Positions 1-5,889 of a stretch of 7,073 bases of DNA are shown piece after piece; positions within the stretch are counted from its first letter, which is position 1; each line of letters opens with the position of its first letter. The DNA is taken from NCBI GenBank assembly GCA_024405255.1, contig JAKSOY010000230.1, forward strand, positions 1 to 7,073, written 5' to 3'. The notes beneath the pieces were generated by a model. It saw only the letters and a list, made by a program, of their open reading frames with translations, was not told where the DNA came from and did no database searches. The position numbers and the translations under genes were made by a program. The DNA comes from Kiritimatiellia bacterium. Its GTDB lineage: Bacteria; Verrucomicrobiota; Kiritimatiellia; RFP12; UBA1067.

Positions 1-1578
1 TTGATGGCCAAGTACCATCGTCTTGCGCCGATCATCGGGCAGTATATGAACCTTGCCCTTGGACCGGACGCGCTTTCGCCGTTGGAGATGGGTTATGTGT
101 ACGAGGAACTTCTGCGGCGCTTTTCAGAACAGAGCGGCGAGGAGGCCGGAGAGCACTTCACCCCTCGCGAGGTGATCCGCCTGATGGTTGAATTGCTGGG
201 CATTGATGTTCCGACGAAGCACGTCTCAATTTATGATCCGGCTTGTGGTACGGGGGGGATGTTGTCCGTCGCCAAGGAGCATCTGCGGAACAAGGCGAAG
301 ACGGATGCGGAGCGCTCGTCCGTGGAGAAGTTTGTGACGGTACATGGACAGGAACTCGATCCGTCCAACTTCGCCATCTGCCTTTCCGATTTGCTGATCA
401 AGAATGACCCACTGGCCAAGATTACATTCGGAAATTCGCTCGTTCCGTTTGAGCAGGAGAAGGGCGACGAGAATGACGATCTTGGTGATCGCTGGCAGGA
501 GCCGAAATGGAAGTTCGACTATATGCTGTCAAATCCGCCGTTCGGTGTGACATGGGGCGGCAAGGACGGCTACGAGGCCGATGTCCGCAAGCTGGCAAAG
601 ACGCGCTATCAGGCCGGTATCCCACGTGTGAACGACGGGGCGCTTTTGTTCCTTGAAACGATGCTGGCCAAGATGAAGCCGGTCAAGGACGGAGGCAGCC
701 GCATCGCCGTAATCTTCAACGGATCGCCGCTTTCAAATGGAGACTGCGGGTCGGGTGAGAACGAAATCCGCCGCTGGGTGTTGGAGCATGACTGGCTCGA
801 TGCAATCGTGATGCTGCCGGATCAGCTTTTCTACAACACCGGCATTTACACCTACATTTGGATTCTGACAAACAACAAGCCGAAGTCGCACCAGGGCAAG
901 GTGATGGTGATCGACGCGCGCGAAGTGTACGAAAAGGAGCCCAAAAGCTTCGGCAACAAACGGAACCGGATTACCGAGGCGCATCGAGCGTGGACAATCG
1001 AGCGCTATCGCGATGGTTGGCGAGCGGGATATGACGATCCGAAGGTCAAGATATTTCCAATATCGGACTTTGCCTATCACAAGGTTGAGGTTGTTTTCTG
1101 GCAGACGGATGCCGAAGAGCGTCCGCTTTGGAAAGAAGAACCGTTCACGCGCAAGTTCACGGCCACGGAGCTGAAAAAGGATCAGACGTTCTATGCGCCG
1201 GAAACGTTGACTTACACAGTCAAGTTTGACGATGGCACGGAAGATGAATTCAAGGTTTCGCCGAAGACCGAGATCGCCAGGGAGCTGAAAAAGTTTCTGC
1301 ACGAACATGCTGCGGTGGCGTCCGTCGTTGTCGAGCATCCCGAGTATGTCGAGGATTCCGAGTACATCCCGTTTGAGGAGGACATTGAGACCTTCTTGAA
1401 ACGCGAGATCACTACGCCGCTCATTCGGTGGGCGGAGTTGCCGCAACTCGGTTACGAGATCCTTCCGAACAAGTATTTCTACGAATACAAGCCGCCGGAA
1501 TCGACCAAGACGCTTCTGAAGAGCTTCCGTGAGTTGGAGTCCGAAGCGGACAAGTTGCTGGAAGGATTGGACACGTGA
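1..1578 (+). CDS. hsdM: Type I R-M DNA adenine methyltransferase subunit HsdM (5' partial)
   Basis: HsdM transfers a methyl group from S-adenosylmethionine to N6 of adenine in the target site, in a complex with HsdS and, for restriction, HsdR. The visible 525 residues contain the family signature GEHFTPREV near residue 50, SAM-binding motif I DPACGTGGM at 79-87, and catalytic motif IV NPPF at 178-181. The C-terminal part (EDIETFLKREI, then LGYEILPNKYFYEY near the end) matches the usual HsdM tail that contacts HsdS. The frame is open from base 1 and the protein begins in the middle of the N-terminal helical domain, so the TTG/ATG at the edge is not the true start; more than 100 residues probably lie upstream. 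The stop codon overlaps the GTG start of the next gene (GTGA, 1575-1578), which suggests one operon with translational coupling. No internal stop, frameshift or missing catalytic motif is seen. Confidence 0.96.
   Translation: MMAKYHRLAPIIGQYMNLALGPDALSPLEMGYVYEELLRRFSEQSGEEAGEHFTPREVIRLMVELLGIDVPTKHVSIYDPACGTGGMLSVAKEHLRNKAKTDAERSSVEKFVTVHGQELDPSNFAICLSDLLIKNDPLAKITFGNSLVPFEQEKGDENDDLGDRWQEPKWKFDYMLSNPPFGVTWGGKDGYEADVRKLAKTRYQAGIPRVNDGALLFLETMLAKMKPVKDGGSRIAVIFNGSPLSNGDCGSGENEIRRWVLEHDWLDAIVMLPDQLFYNTGIYTYIWILTNNKPKSHQGKVMVIDAREVYEKEPKSFGNKRNRITEAHRAWTIERYRDGWRAGYDDPKVKIFPISDFAYHKVEVVFWQTDAEERPLWKEEPFTRKFTATELKKDQTFYAPETLTYTVKFDDGTEDEFKVSPKTEIARELKKFLHEHAAVASVVVEHPEYVEDSEYIPFEEDIETFLKREITTPLIRWAELPQLGYEILPNKYFYEYKPPESTKTLLKSFRELESEADKLLEGLDT
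1560..1578 (+). promoter_or_regulatory. Ribosome binding site and GTGA stop/start overlap, hsdM to DUF4062 gene
   Basis: GGAAGGA at 1560-1566 lies inside the last hsdM codons, 8 bases before the GTG at 1575. The GTG shares bases with the hsdM stop TGA (1576-1578). The good Shine-Dalgarno and the overlap support GTG 1575 as the true start, and fit the first residues MKLFVSS, which are the normal beginning of a DUF4062 domain. Confidence 0.75.
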
Positions 1579-3398
1579 AACTGTTCGTGTCCAGCGTACA
1601 GTCTGAGTTCGCCCGCGAGCGCCGAGCCCTTGCCAGGTACATTCGCGAGGATCCGGTGCTGGGCGAGTTTTTTGAAGTCTTTCTTTTCGAGGAGCAGCCC
1701 GCCCGAAGCCGTTCGCCGCAAGACGTCTATCTTTCCGAGGTCGAAGCCTGTGACGTTTATCTTGGATTGTTCGGCGCACGATACGGCAGTCGCGATGAGG
1801 AAGGATGCTCCCCGACGGAGCGCGAGTACGATTGCGCACGCCGTCTTGGCAAGACCTGCTTTGGATTTGTGAAAAGCGGGGTCAGGCGCGAGAAGGACGA
1901 GGAACGCTTTGTCCGGCAAAAGATCGACCGCGAATTGAGTCGCAATCCGTTCAGGGATTTTGCAGGGCTCAAGGCGTCCGTCTACAAGACGCTTGTTAAT
2001 TTCCTGAAGGAAGATGACTTGATTGCGAACAAACCCTTTGACGAGTCGTTTTCGCGCAAGGTGAAGATGTCTGACCTGTCGCCGGAGAAGATTCGCGATT
2101 ATGTCCGTTTGGTCCGTACGGCGGGCAAGGTCTCGTTTCCGGCGGACATCTCGGACGCAGACGTCTTGGTCAGGATCGGTGCAATGGAACCGGAGAGTGG
2201 GCGGATTGCGAATGCGGCATTGCCGCTTTTCACAGCGCATCCCGAGATGTCCAAGCCCTCATGGGAGATTCGCTGCCTTCATTTCTTCGGCTACGAGGTC
2301 GAAAAGCCGATCCCGTCGCTCCACACCTATACGGGTACGGTATTTGAGCTTGTGGACCAGGCGTTGGAATTCGTGATGAGCAGGGTGGACTTCATGATCG
2401 GCAAACGCGGCGGACCGACGGCGGCTGCGCCGACGAAAGCCGAGTTTCCGAGGGATGCCGTGCAGGAGGCGATCGTCAATGCGGTCTGCCATCGCGACTA
2501 TCGTTCCAACGGCTGCGTGCAGGTGATGCTGTTCCGGAACCGGCTGGAGATTATCAACCCCGGGACGCTGCCCAAGGGATGGTCGGTCGAGAAGCTTTAC
2601 GAGTCGCATGATTCGAAGCCGCGTAACGAGATCATCGCTCGGGCGATGAGTTGGACAAGTTATGTCGAGAAGTCGGGCAGCGGTACGGGTGACATTTTGA
2701 ACTTGTGCCGCGCCTGGGGGCTGTCGGAACCGAAGTACCTGCCGGACAACGCGGATTTCAAGACCATCATCTGGCGTGCTGGGTATGCGCCTGACGGTGT
2801 GAATCCGCCGGACGCAAAAATATCTGGACGAGGGGCTAGTCGAGGGGCTAGTCGAGGGGCTAGTCAGACGACAGGGCAAGGTGTCCGCGAGGTGCTGCAG
2901 GCTCTTGCGCGGTCATCAACGGCGCTTTCCAGCGAGGAGGTCGCCCGTCTGTGCGGACGAGAACGCGCCAATGGATATCTCAAGAGGATTCTGACGGTTT
3001 TGGCGGACGACGGCTTGATCGAGACGACATCCGTGCGGCGCCGCGGTGCCCGTCAGCAGAAGTATCTGATCACGGTCAAGGGGCGCGGTGTCGCCAAGAA
3101 GGTCACTACACCAAAGACTACACTAAAGACTACACCAAAGACTACACTAAAGACTACACCAAAGACTGCACTAAAGACTACACCAAAGAATGCCCTTAGC
3201 GCAGCAGCCAAGGTGATGATGGCGGCCATTCGACGGAATCCGTCCATTACTGTCGATGAGCTGATGTCCGTTTCGGGGCTGTCGCGAGACGGTGTCAATT
3301 ATCAGATTCGCCAGCTCAAGTCATGCGCTGGACTTTACCGCGTGGGCGGTCGCAAGATTGGATCCTGGGCCTTTGAAAAGAAAGGCGGCGGTCGGTGA
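1575..3398 (+). CDS. DUF4062 - RecG-C-terminal-like (GHKL) ATPase - double winged-helix protein, hsd accessory gene
   Basis: This 607-residue protein is not an hsd subunit but sits between hsdM and hsdS. Residues 1 to about 110 are a DUF4062 domain: FVSS at 4-7, ER at 15-16, CDVYLGLFGARYGS at 59-72, then the acidic S79-x-T81-E82-x-E84-Y85 motif. Residues about 170-400 resemble the ATP-binding module of the AlbA/RecG-C-terminal family, with EAIVNAVCHRDY (298-309, N-box Asn302), RLEIINPG (323-330) and GSGTG (368-372). The AlbA_2 domain usual at the N-terminus is replaced by DUF4062. A linker of three RGAS units (419-430) leads to winged helix 1 (about 437-500), then seven TT(P/L)K-type units (511-538), then winged helix 2 (about 547-607). 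The GTG start overlaps hsdM and the stop overlaps hsdS. A DNA-binding, ATP-dependent regulator or a defence accessory protein is plausible; neither is proven. The ATPase motifs look intact. Confidence 0.88.
   Translation: MKLFVSSVQSEFARERRALARYIREDPVLGEFFEVFLFEEQPARSRSPQDVYLSEVEACDVYLGLFGARYGSRDEEGCSPTEREYDCARRLGKTCFGFVKSGVRREKDEERFVRQKIDRELSRNPFRDFAGLKASVYKTLVNFLKEDDLIANKPFDESFSRKVKMSDLSPEKIRDYVRLVRTAGKVSFPADISDADVLVRIGAMEPESGRIANAALPLFTAHPEMSKPSWEIRCLHFFGYEVEKPIPSLHTYTGTVFELVDQALEFVMSRVDFMIGKRGGPTAAAPTKAEFPRDAVQEAIVNAVCHRDYRSNGCVQVMLFRNRLEIINPGTLPKGWSVEKLYESHDSKPRNEIIARAMSWTSYVEKSGSGTGDILNLCRAWGLSEPKYLPDNADFKTIIWRAGYAPDGVNPPDAKISGRGASRGASRGASQTTGQGVREVLQALARSSTALSSEEVARLCGRERANGYLKRILTVLADDGLIETTSVRRRGARQQKYLITVKGRGVAKKVTTPKTTLKTTPKTTLKTTPKTALKTTPKNALSAAAKVMMAAIRRNPSITVDELMSVSGLSRDGVNYQIRQLKSCAGLYRVGGRKIGSWAFEKKGGGR
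2829..2864 (+). repeat. Tandem 12-bp repeat, three perfect copies (RGAS linker)
   Basis: The unit CGAGGGGCTAGT occurs three times without change at 2829, 2841 and 2853. It encodes RGAS three times (residues 419-430) between the ATPase domain and the first winged helix. Because the unit is a multiple of three, gain or loss of copies would change linker length and not the frame. Confidence 0.95.
3105..3188 (+). repeat. Tandem 12-bp repeat, seven copies with alternating C/T (TTPK/TTLK linker)
   Basis: Seven 12-base units, ACTACACCAAAG alternating with ACTACACTAAAG, run from 3105 to 3188; the sixth unit has one extra change (ACTGCACTAAAG). The C/T alternation makes a 24-base higher-order unit. 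The array encodes TTPK/TTLK, a Thr- and Lys-rich linker at residues 511-538 between the two winged helices. As recalled, threonine-rich repeats before the last winged helix are common in this ATPase family. Confidence 0.96.
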
Positions 3399-4645
3399 GT
3401 CGTCTGGCAGAGAACGGCGGTCAAGGTTCCGCCCCGTTGCCCAAGGGGTGGAGGATGACGCGGGTCAAGCGCATTTGCTGTATGCACTCCGGTGACCATA
3501 TTGCCGGAGACGAGATTTGCGAGGAAGGAGAGTTCCCCGTATATGGAGGCAATGATCTGCGGGGCTATTACCCAAAGTACAATTGCGAAGGGCCGATGCT
3601 CATTGTTGGTCGACAGGGTGCTTTGTGCGGCAATGTCCATCGGATCGATGGGAAATTCTGGGCGACGGAGCATGCCCTGATTACTACGATCACGCATTTT
3701 GATAATTTGGATTATCTGTATTATCTGTTTACGGATCTGAACTTCAACCAATATGTTTCGCAATCGGCGGCCCAACCAGGATTGGCGGCCTCGAAAATTC
3801 TTCAGGTAGAAACCGTCCTTCCTCCTCGTCCCGAGCAGGAGCGGATCGCGGCGTTTCTTGACGAGAGGTGCGCGGTGGTTGACAAGGCGATTGAAGTCAA
3901 GCGAAAGCAGCTGGAGTCGATTGAAGCGATTTGGAAGAATTTGCTCTATCGTGCGACGACGCAAGGGATTGAAGGTAGGGACGCGCGTCCCGCGCGTCCG
4001 CCGAACCACACCAGCGACGGCGGTCACGCGGGACGCGTGACCCTACCGGTGCGGAAGCGGCTTGACCATCGCGGGCCGCTGACGATTGACGTTGCGGGAG
4101 CGTGGTATTTCATTACGATTTGTGCGGAGGGACATCGTCTGTGGGTAGGGTCACGCGTCCCGCGGGACCGCAACGACACCACTACTGCGCTGGATTTTGA
4201 ATCGGTTGCCAACGTGATATTGTCGGCTGCGCGATGGTATCATGAACACGGCAAATGGCGGTTGGCATTGTTTTTGGTGATGCCCGATCATTTGCATTTG
4301 ATTGTACGCTTCCCGGGGGTGTGCGAGGGCGGTCACGCCGGATGCGTGACCCTGCCGATGGTGTCTGTCATTCAACAATTCAAATCTTATTTGGTGCGGA
4401 CGCATGGCTTGTCTTTTCAACGGGATTTCTTCGATACCCGTCTGCGGGATGATGCGCATTATGCCGAGAAGTTCCGCTACATTTGCAACAATCCTGTGCG
4501 TAAGGGATTTTGCGCGATTGCTCGCGATTGGCCGTATGTGATGGCGTTTGATCGTGAAACAGGTGAGGAACGGTTGCATCGTGGCGTGGCTGGCGGTCAC
4601 GCGGGACGCGTGACCCTACCGAGTGGAGGTGCGCATGAAGCATGA
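3395..4645 (+). CDS. hsdS: Half-length HsdS specificity subunit fused in frame to a REP-associated tyrosine transposase (RAYT)
   Basis: HsdS recognises the target DNA for the type I R-M complex and normally has two target-recognition domains (TRDs) separated by helical conserved regions. Here residues about 14-142 are one TRD (LPKGWRMTRVKRI, then FPVYGGNDLRGYY and MLIVGRQGALCG), followed by the conserved helix PRPEQERIAAFLDE (145-157) up to ATTQGIE (193). The second TRD is absent. From residue 194 the frame runs through a REP element and, from 219, a full RAYT (Y1_Tnp) domain: VRKRLDH, WYFITIC, the HUH motif H299-L-H301, candidate catalytic Y332, QRDFFDTRLRDD and YICNNPVRKG. No stop separates the parts. 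The GTG start at 3395 overlaps the upstream stop (GTGA), with AAAGG at 3381-3385 as a weak ribosome site. GTG 4049 could be the old RAYT start but has no visible Shine-Dalgarno. Whether the 416-residue fusion, a cleaved form or only the HsdS half is functional is unknown. Confidence 0.88.
   Translation: MSRLAENGGQGSAPLPKGWRMTRVKRICCMHSGDHIAGDEICEEGEFPVYGGNDLRGYYPKYNCEGPMLIVGRQGALCGNVHRIDGKFWATEHALITTITHFDNLDYLYYLFTDLNFNQYVSQSAAQPGLAASKILQVETVLPPRPEQERIAAFLDERCAVVDKAIEVKRKQLESIEAIWKNLLYRATTQGIEGRDARPARPPNHTSDGGHAGRVTLPVRKRLDHRGPLTIDVAGAWYFITICAEGHRLWVGSRVPRDRNDTTTALDFESVANVILSAARWYHEHGKWRLALFLVMPDHLHLIVRFPGVCEGGHAGCVTLPMVSVIQQFKSYLVRTHGLSFQRDFFDTRLRDDAHYAEKFRYICNNPVRKGFCAIARDWPYVMAFDRETGEERLHRGVAGGHAGRVTLPSGGAHEA
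3974..4002 (+). repeat. REP-like hairpin 1 (GTAG on + strand; variant stem)
   Basis: GTAG at 3975-3978 lies directly 5' of a perfect 9-base-pair stem: arm GGACGCGCG (3979-3987), loop TCC, arm CGCGCGTCC (3991-3999), followed by GCC. Relative to the other copies, two stem positions differ and both are compensated on the opposite arm. In frame it encodes GRDARPARPP, which starts the non-HsdS part of the fusion. Confidence 0.88.
4019..4047 (-). repeat. REP-like hairpin 2 (GTAG on - strand)
   Basis: GGC is followed by arm GGTCACGCG (4022-4030), loop GGA, arm CGCGTGACC (4034-4042) and CTAC (4043-4046), the complement of a GTAG foot. The stem is perfect. It faces hairpin 1 across a 16-base spacer, like a BIME pair, and sits just before the RAYT domain. 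It encodes GGHAGRVTLP. Confidence 0.9.
4144..4172 (+). repeat. REP-like hairpin 3, inside the RAYT coding sequence
   Basis: GTAG (4145-4148) precedes arm GGTCACGCG (4149-4157), loop TCC and arm CGCGGGACC (4161-4169). One stem position is mismatched (A4153 opposite G4165). It lies in the transposase between the WYFITIC strand and the following helix, and is read as VGSRVPRD (251-258) without breaking the frame. Confidence 0.88.
4328..4356 (-). repeat. REP-like hairpin 4, inside the RAYT coding sequence (degenerate)
   Basis: The arms GGTCACGC (4331-4338) and GCGTGACC (4344-4351) pair; the innermost pair of the consensus is lost and the foot reads CTGC instead of CTAC, three changes in all. It sits between the HUH strand and the helix carrying Y332 and encodes GGHAGCVTLP (312-321) in the same frame as copies 2 and 5. 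Confidence 0.85.
4592..4620 (-). repeat. REP-like hairpin 5, at the end of the fusion gene and before the next ribosome site
   Basis: This copy is identical to hairpin 2: arm GGTCACGCG (4595-4603), loop GGA, arm CGCGTGACC (4607-4615), CTAC foot (4616-4619). With the next base the identity covers 30 positions (4592-4621 and 4019-4048), so the RAYT domain is bracketed by direct repeats. It encodes residues 400-409 and ends only 4 bases before the GGAGG of the next gene. Confidence 0.9.
4625..4645 (+). promoter_or_regulatory. Strong ribosome binding site and 11-base overlap deciding the start of the second ATPase gene
   Basis: GGAGG at 4625-4629 stands 5 bases before ATG 4635; the upstream in-frame GTGs at 4623 and 4629 have no comparable site. 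The start ATG 4635 also gives an N-terminus that aligns with the beginning of HsdR. The site lies within the last codons of the HsdS-RAYT gene, whose stop is at 4643-4645. Confidence 0.8.
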
Positions 4646-5885
4646 ACTTCCCGAAATTAAATTTCAGAACCATCTCTCCGGCGTATTGCTGTTCGGTTCT
4701 TCCAAGCTCCAGCGCAGAGTCATCCCGATGGCAAGGGTGGACTATATCCGGGTGCCTGGCACGGAATGGGTAGCTGATCCAGACGAGTCGTTCAATTCCA
4801 TCGACATGCGCGGTCCGCTGCTGACGCTGGTTTTTCGAGTGGTGGACGCCGTCGCCAACGATCTGCCACGTGGATTCCTGCTCAAGGGCGACAGCATCCA
4901 GGCGGATTCTGTCGGTCTGCCGCTGAAAGTGTTGCGAGAGGCGGTCGTAAACGCGCTGATGCACTGTTCGTACAAGGTGGGATGCCCAACGCAAGTGATT
5001 CGCTACGACAACCGCATCGAAATCAGGAACGCCGGTTATTCGCTCAAGCCGGAGGATCGGCTGGGGACGCCTGGCAGCGTCCCGCGCAACAAGACGATTG
5101 CGCCTGTATTTCATGACACGAACTTGGCCGAGACCAAGGGCAGCGGCATCAAACGCATGAAAAAGCTGATGCGCGAGGCGCATCTCGCGCAACCGACATT
5201 CGAATCGGACAGGGAAGGAAACGAATTCACCATCCGATTGCTGTTGCACCATTTCCTTGGATCGGATGATCTGGCATGGCTGGGACGATTCGCCGAATTC
5301 GGGCTGTCGGATAACCAAAAGACCGCACTGGTCTTCATGCGCGAGGCCGGGGCCATAAACAATCCGACTTATCGTCAAATCTGCGGTTGCGATACACTTA
5401 AGGCAAGTACGGAACTGCGTAAGCTTCGTGATTGCGGAATAATTCGCCCAAAGGGTCGTGGAACTGCGACATATTATATCCCATCGTGGCGGGTAGAAGA
5501 GTGCGCGCGTACGAATCAAAGCATGGATGATTCTGCTCCGGGCATGGATGATTCTGCCCCGAGCATGGATGATTCTGCCCTGAGCATGGATGATTCCAAG
5601 CCAAAGACTACAGATGGAGATGCTAAAATCTGTGCAATCGCCCAAGCTGCCGGTAAACACAAAAACAGAGTGGAACTTGAGACGATTATTTGGAAAATGT
5701 GTTCAGTCAGGGCGTTGGAACGTGGAGAAATTGCAACTTTCCTGAAAAGAACCGATCGGCATGTACGATGCATCCTGAAAAGCATGGTTCAAAAGAAAAT
5801 TCTGGAATACAAATATCCAGAGATGATCAAGCATCCCCATCAGGCGTATCTGGCCGTCAAAACAACGATGGATAGCGAGGTCTAA
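4635..5885 (+). CDS. RecG-C-terminal-like (GHKL) ATPase with winged helices; N-terminally truncated, HsdR-like leader
   Basis: This 416-residue protein is related in its ATPase core to the DUF4062 protein upstream. It begins with PEIKFQNH (6-13), the same eight residues found at the start of HsdR, and at once enters LSGVLLFG (14-21), which in relatives comes after an N-terminal AlbA_2 domain; that domain is missing. ATPase motifs are LREAVVNALMHCSY (100-113, N-box Asn106), NRIEIRNAG (126-134) and GSG (169-171). The usual HRDY reads HCSY, so activity may be altered. Residues 224-284 form a winged helix ending GRGTATYYIPS, followed by four MDDS-type units (296-323) and a second probable helix-turn-helix (about 347-410). 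It starts with a strong GGAGG site and ends 4 bases before hsdR. A transcriptional or R-M accessory regulator is plausible; DNA or nucleotide binding is inferred from domain resemblance only. Confidence 0.86.
   Translation: MKHELPEIKFQNHLSGVLLFGSSKLQRRVIPMARVDYIRVPGTEWVADPDESFNSIDMRGPLLTLVFRVVDAVANDLPRGFLLKGDSIQADSVGLPLKVLREAVVNALMHCSYKVGCPTQVIRYDNRIEIRNAGYSLKPEDRLGTPGSVPRNKTIAPVFHDTNLAETKGSGIKRMKKLMREAHLAQPTFESDREGNEFTIRLLLHHFLGSDDLAWLGRFAEFGLSDNQKTALVFMREAGAINNPTYRQICGCDTLKASTELRKLRDCGIIRPKGRGTATYYIPSWRVEECARTNQSMDDSAPGMDDSAPSMDDSALSMDDSKPKTTDGDAKICAIAQAAGKHKNRVELETIIWKMCSVRALERGEIATFLKRTDRHVRCILKSMVQKKILEYKYPEMIKHPHQAYLAVKTTMDSEV
5520..5603 (+). repeat. Tandem 21-bp repeat, four copies (MDDS linker)
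   Basis: Four 21-base units start at 5520, 5541, 5562 and 5583. The core GGCATGGATGATTC-type segment is conserved, and the last unit diverges after its MDDS codons. They encode SMDDSAP-like heptads, an acidic, probably flexible linker between the first winged helix and the C-terminal domain. The frame is preserved if copy number changes. Confidence 0.93.
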
Positions 5886-5889
5886 CGAC

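Larger units (their letters stand above)
3974..4620 (+). mobile_element. REP-RAYT element inserted in the 3' part of hsdS
   Basis: The block begins with an inverted pair of REP hairpins (3974-4002 and 4019-4047), continues with a single-domain HUH transposase (codons from about 4049 to 4560) and ends with another REP (4592-4620); two more REPs lie inside the transposase. RAYTs are single-strand endonucleases that recognise REP hairpins with a GTAG foot and are usually single-copy domesticated genes. It starts exactly where HsdS leaves its first conserved helix. Boundaries are set by the outermost REPs and are approximate. No target-site duplication is recognised outside them. The HUH histidines and candidate tyrosine are present, but the REPs in its own loops may have damaged activity. 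Confidence 0.8.

Noticed and set aside
733..1839. Long minus-strand open frame opposite hsdM (368 codons)
   Set aside because: Arg-rich shadow typical of GC-rich third-position codons in hsdM; no start context or domain.
3105..3188. CRISPR array
   Set aside because: Units are 12 bases, contiguous without spacers, in frame, and encode a protein linker.
3105..3188. Phase-variable on/off switch
   Set aside because: The unit length is a multiple of three, so copy changes cannot shift the frame; only linker length would change.
3974..4002. Rho-independent terminator between HsdS and RAYT
   Set aside because: The hairpin is GC-rich but has no U-tract after it, it lies inside an open frame and similar hairpins recur as REPs.
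5064..5083. Inverted repeat GGGACGC / GCGTCCC as a sixth REP
   Set aside because: It has a 7-base stem and 6-base loop, no GTAG foot and no GCC flank, and encodes the family-conserved SVPRN segment of the ATPase; the resemblance is probably chance.
4380..5660. Long open frame on the minus strand (426 codons)
   Set aside because: It lies antisense to the RAYT and ATPase genes, shows no recognisable domain and has low-complexity segments from the minus side of the 21-base repeats. The + strand frames have clear family motifs.
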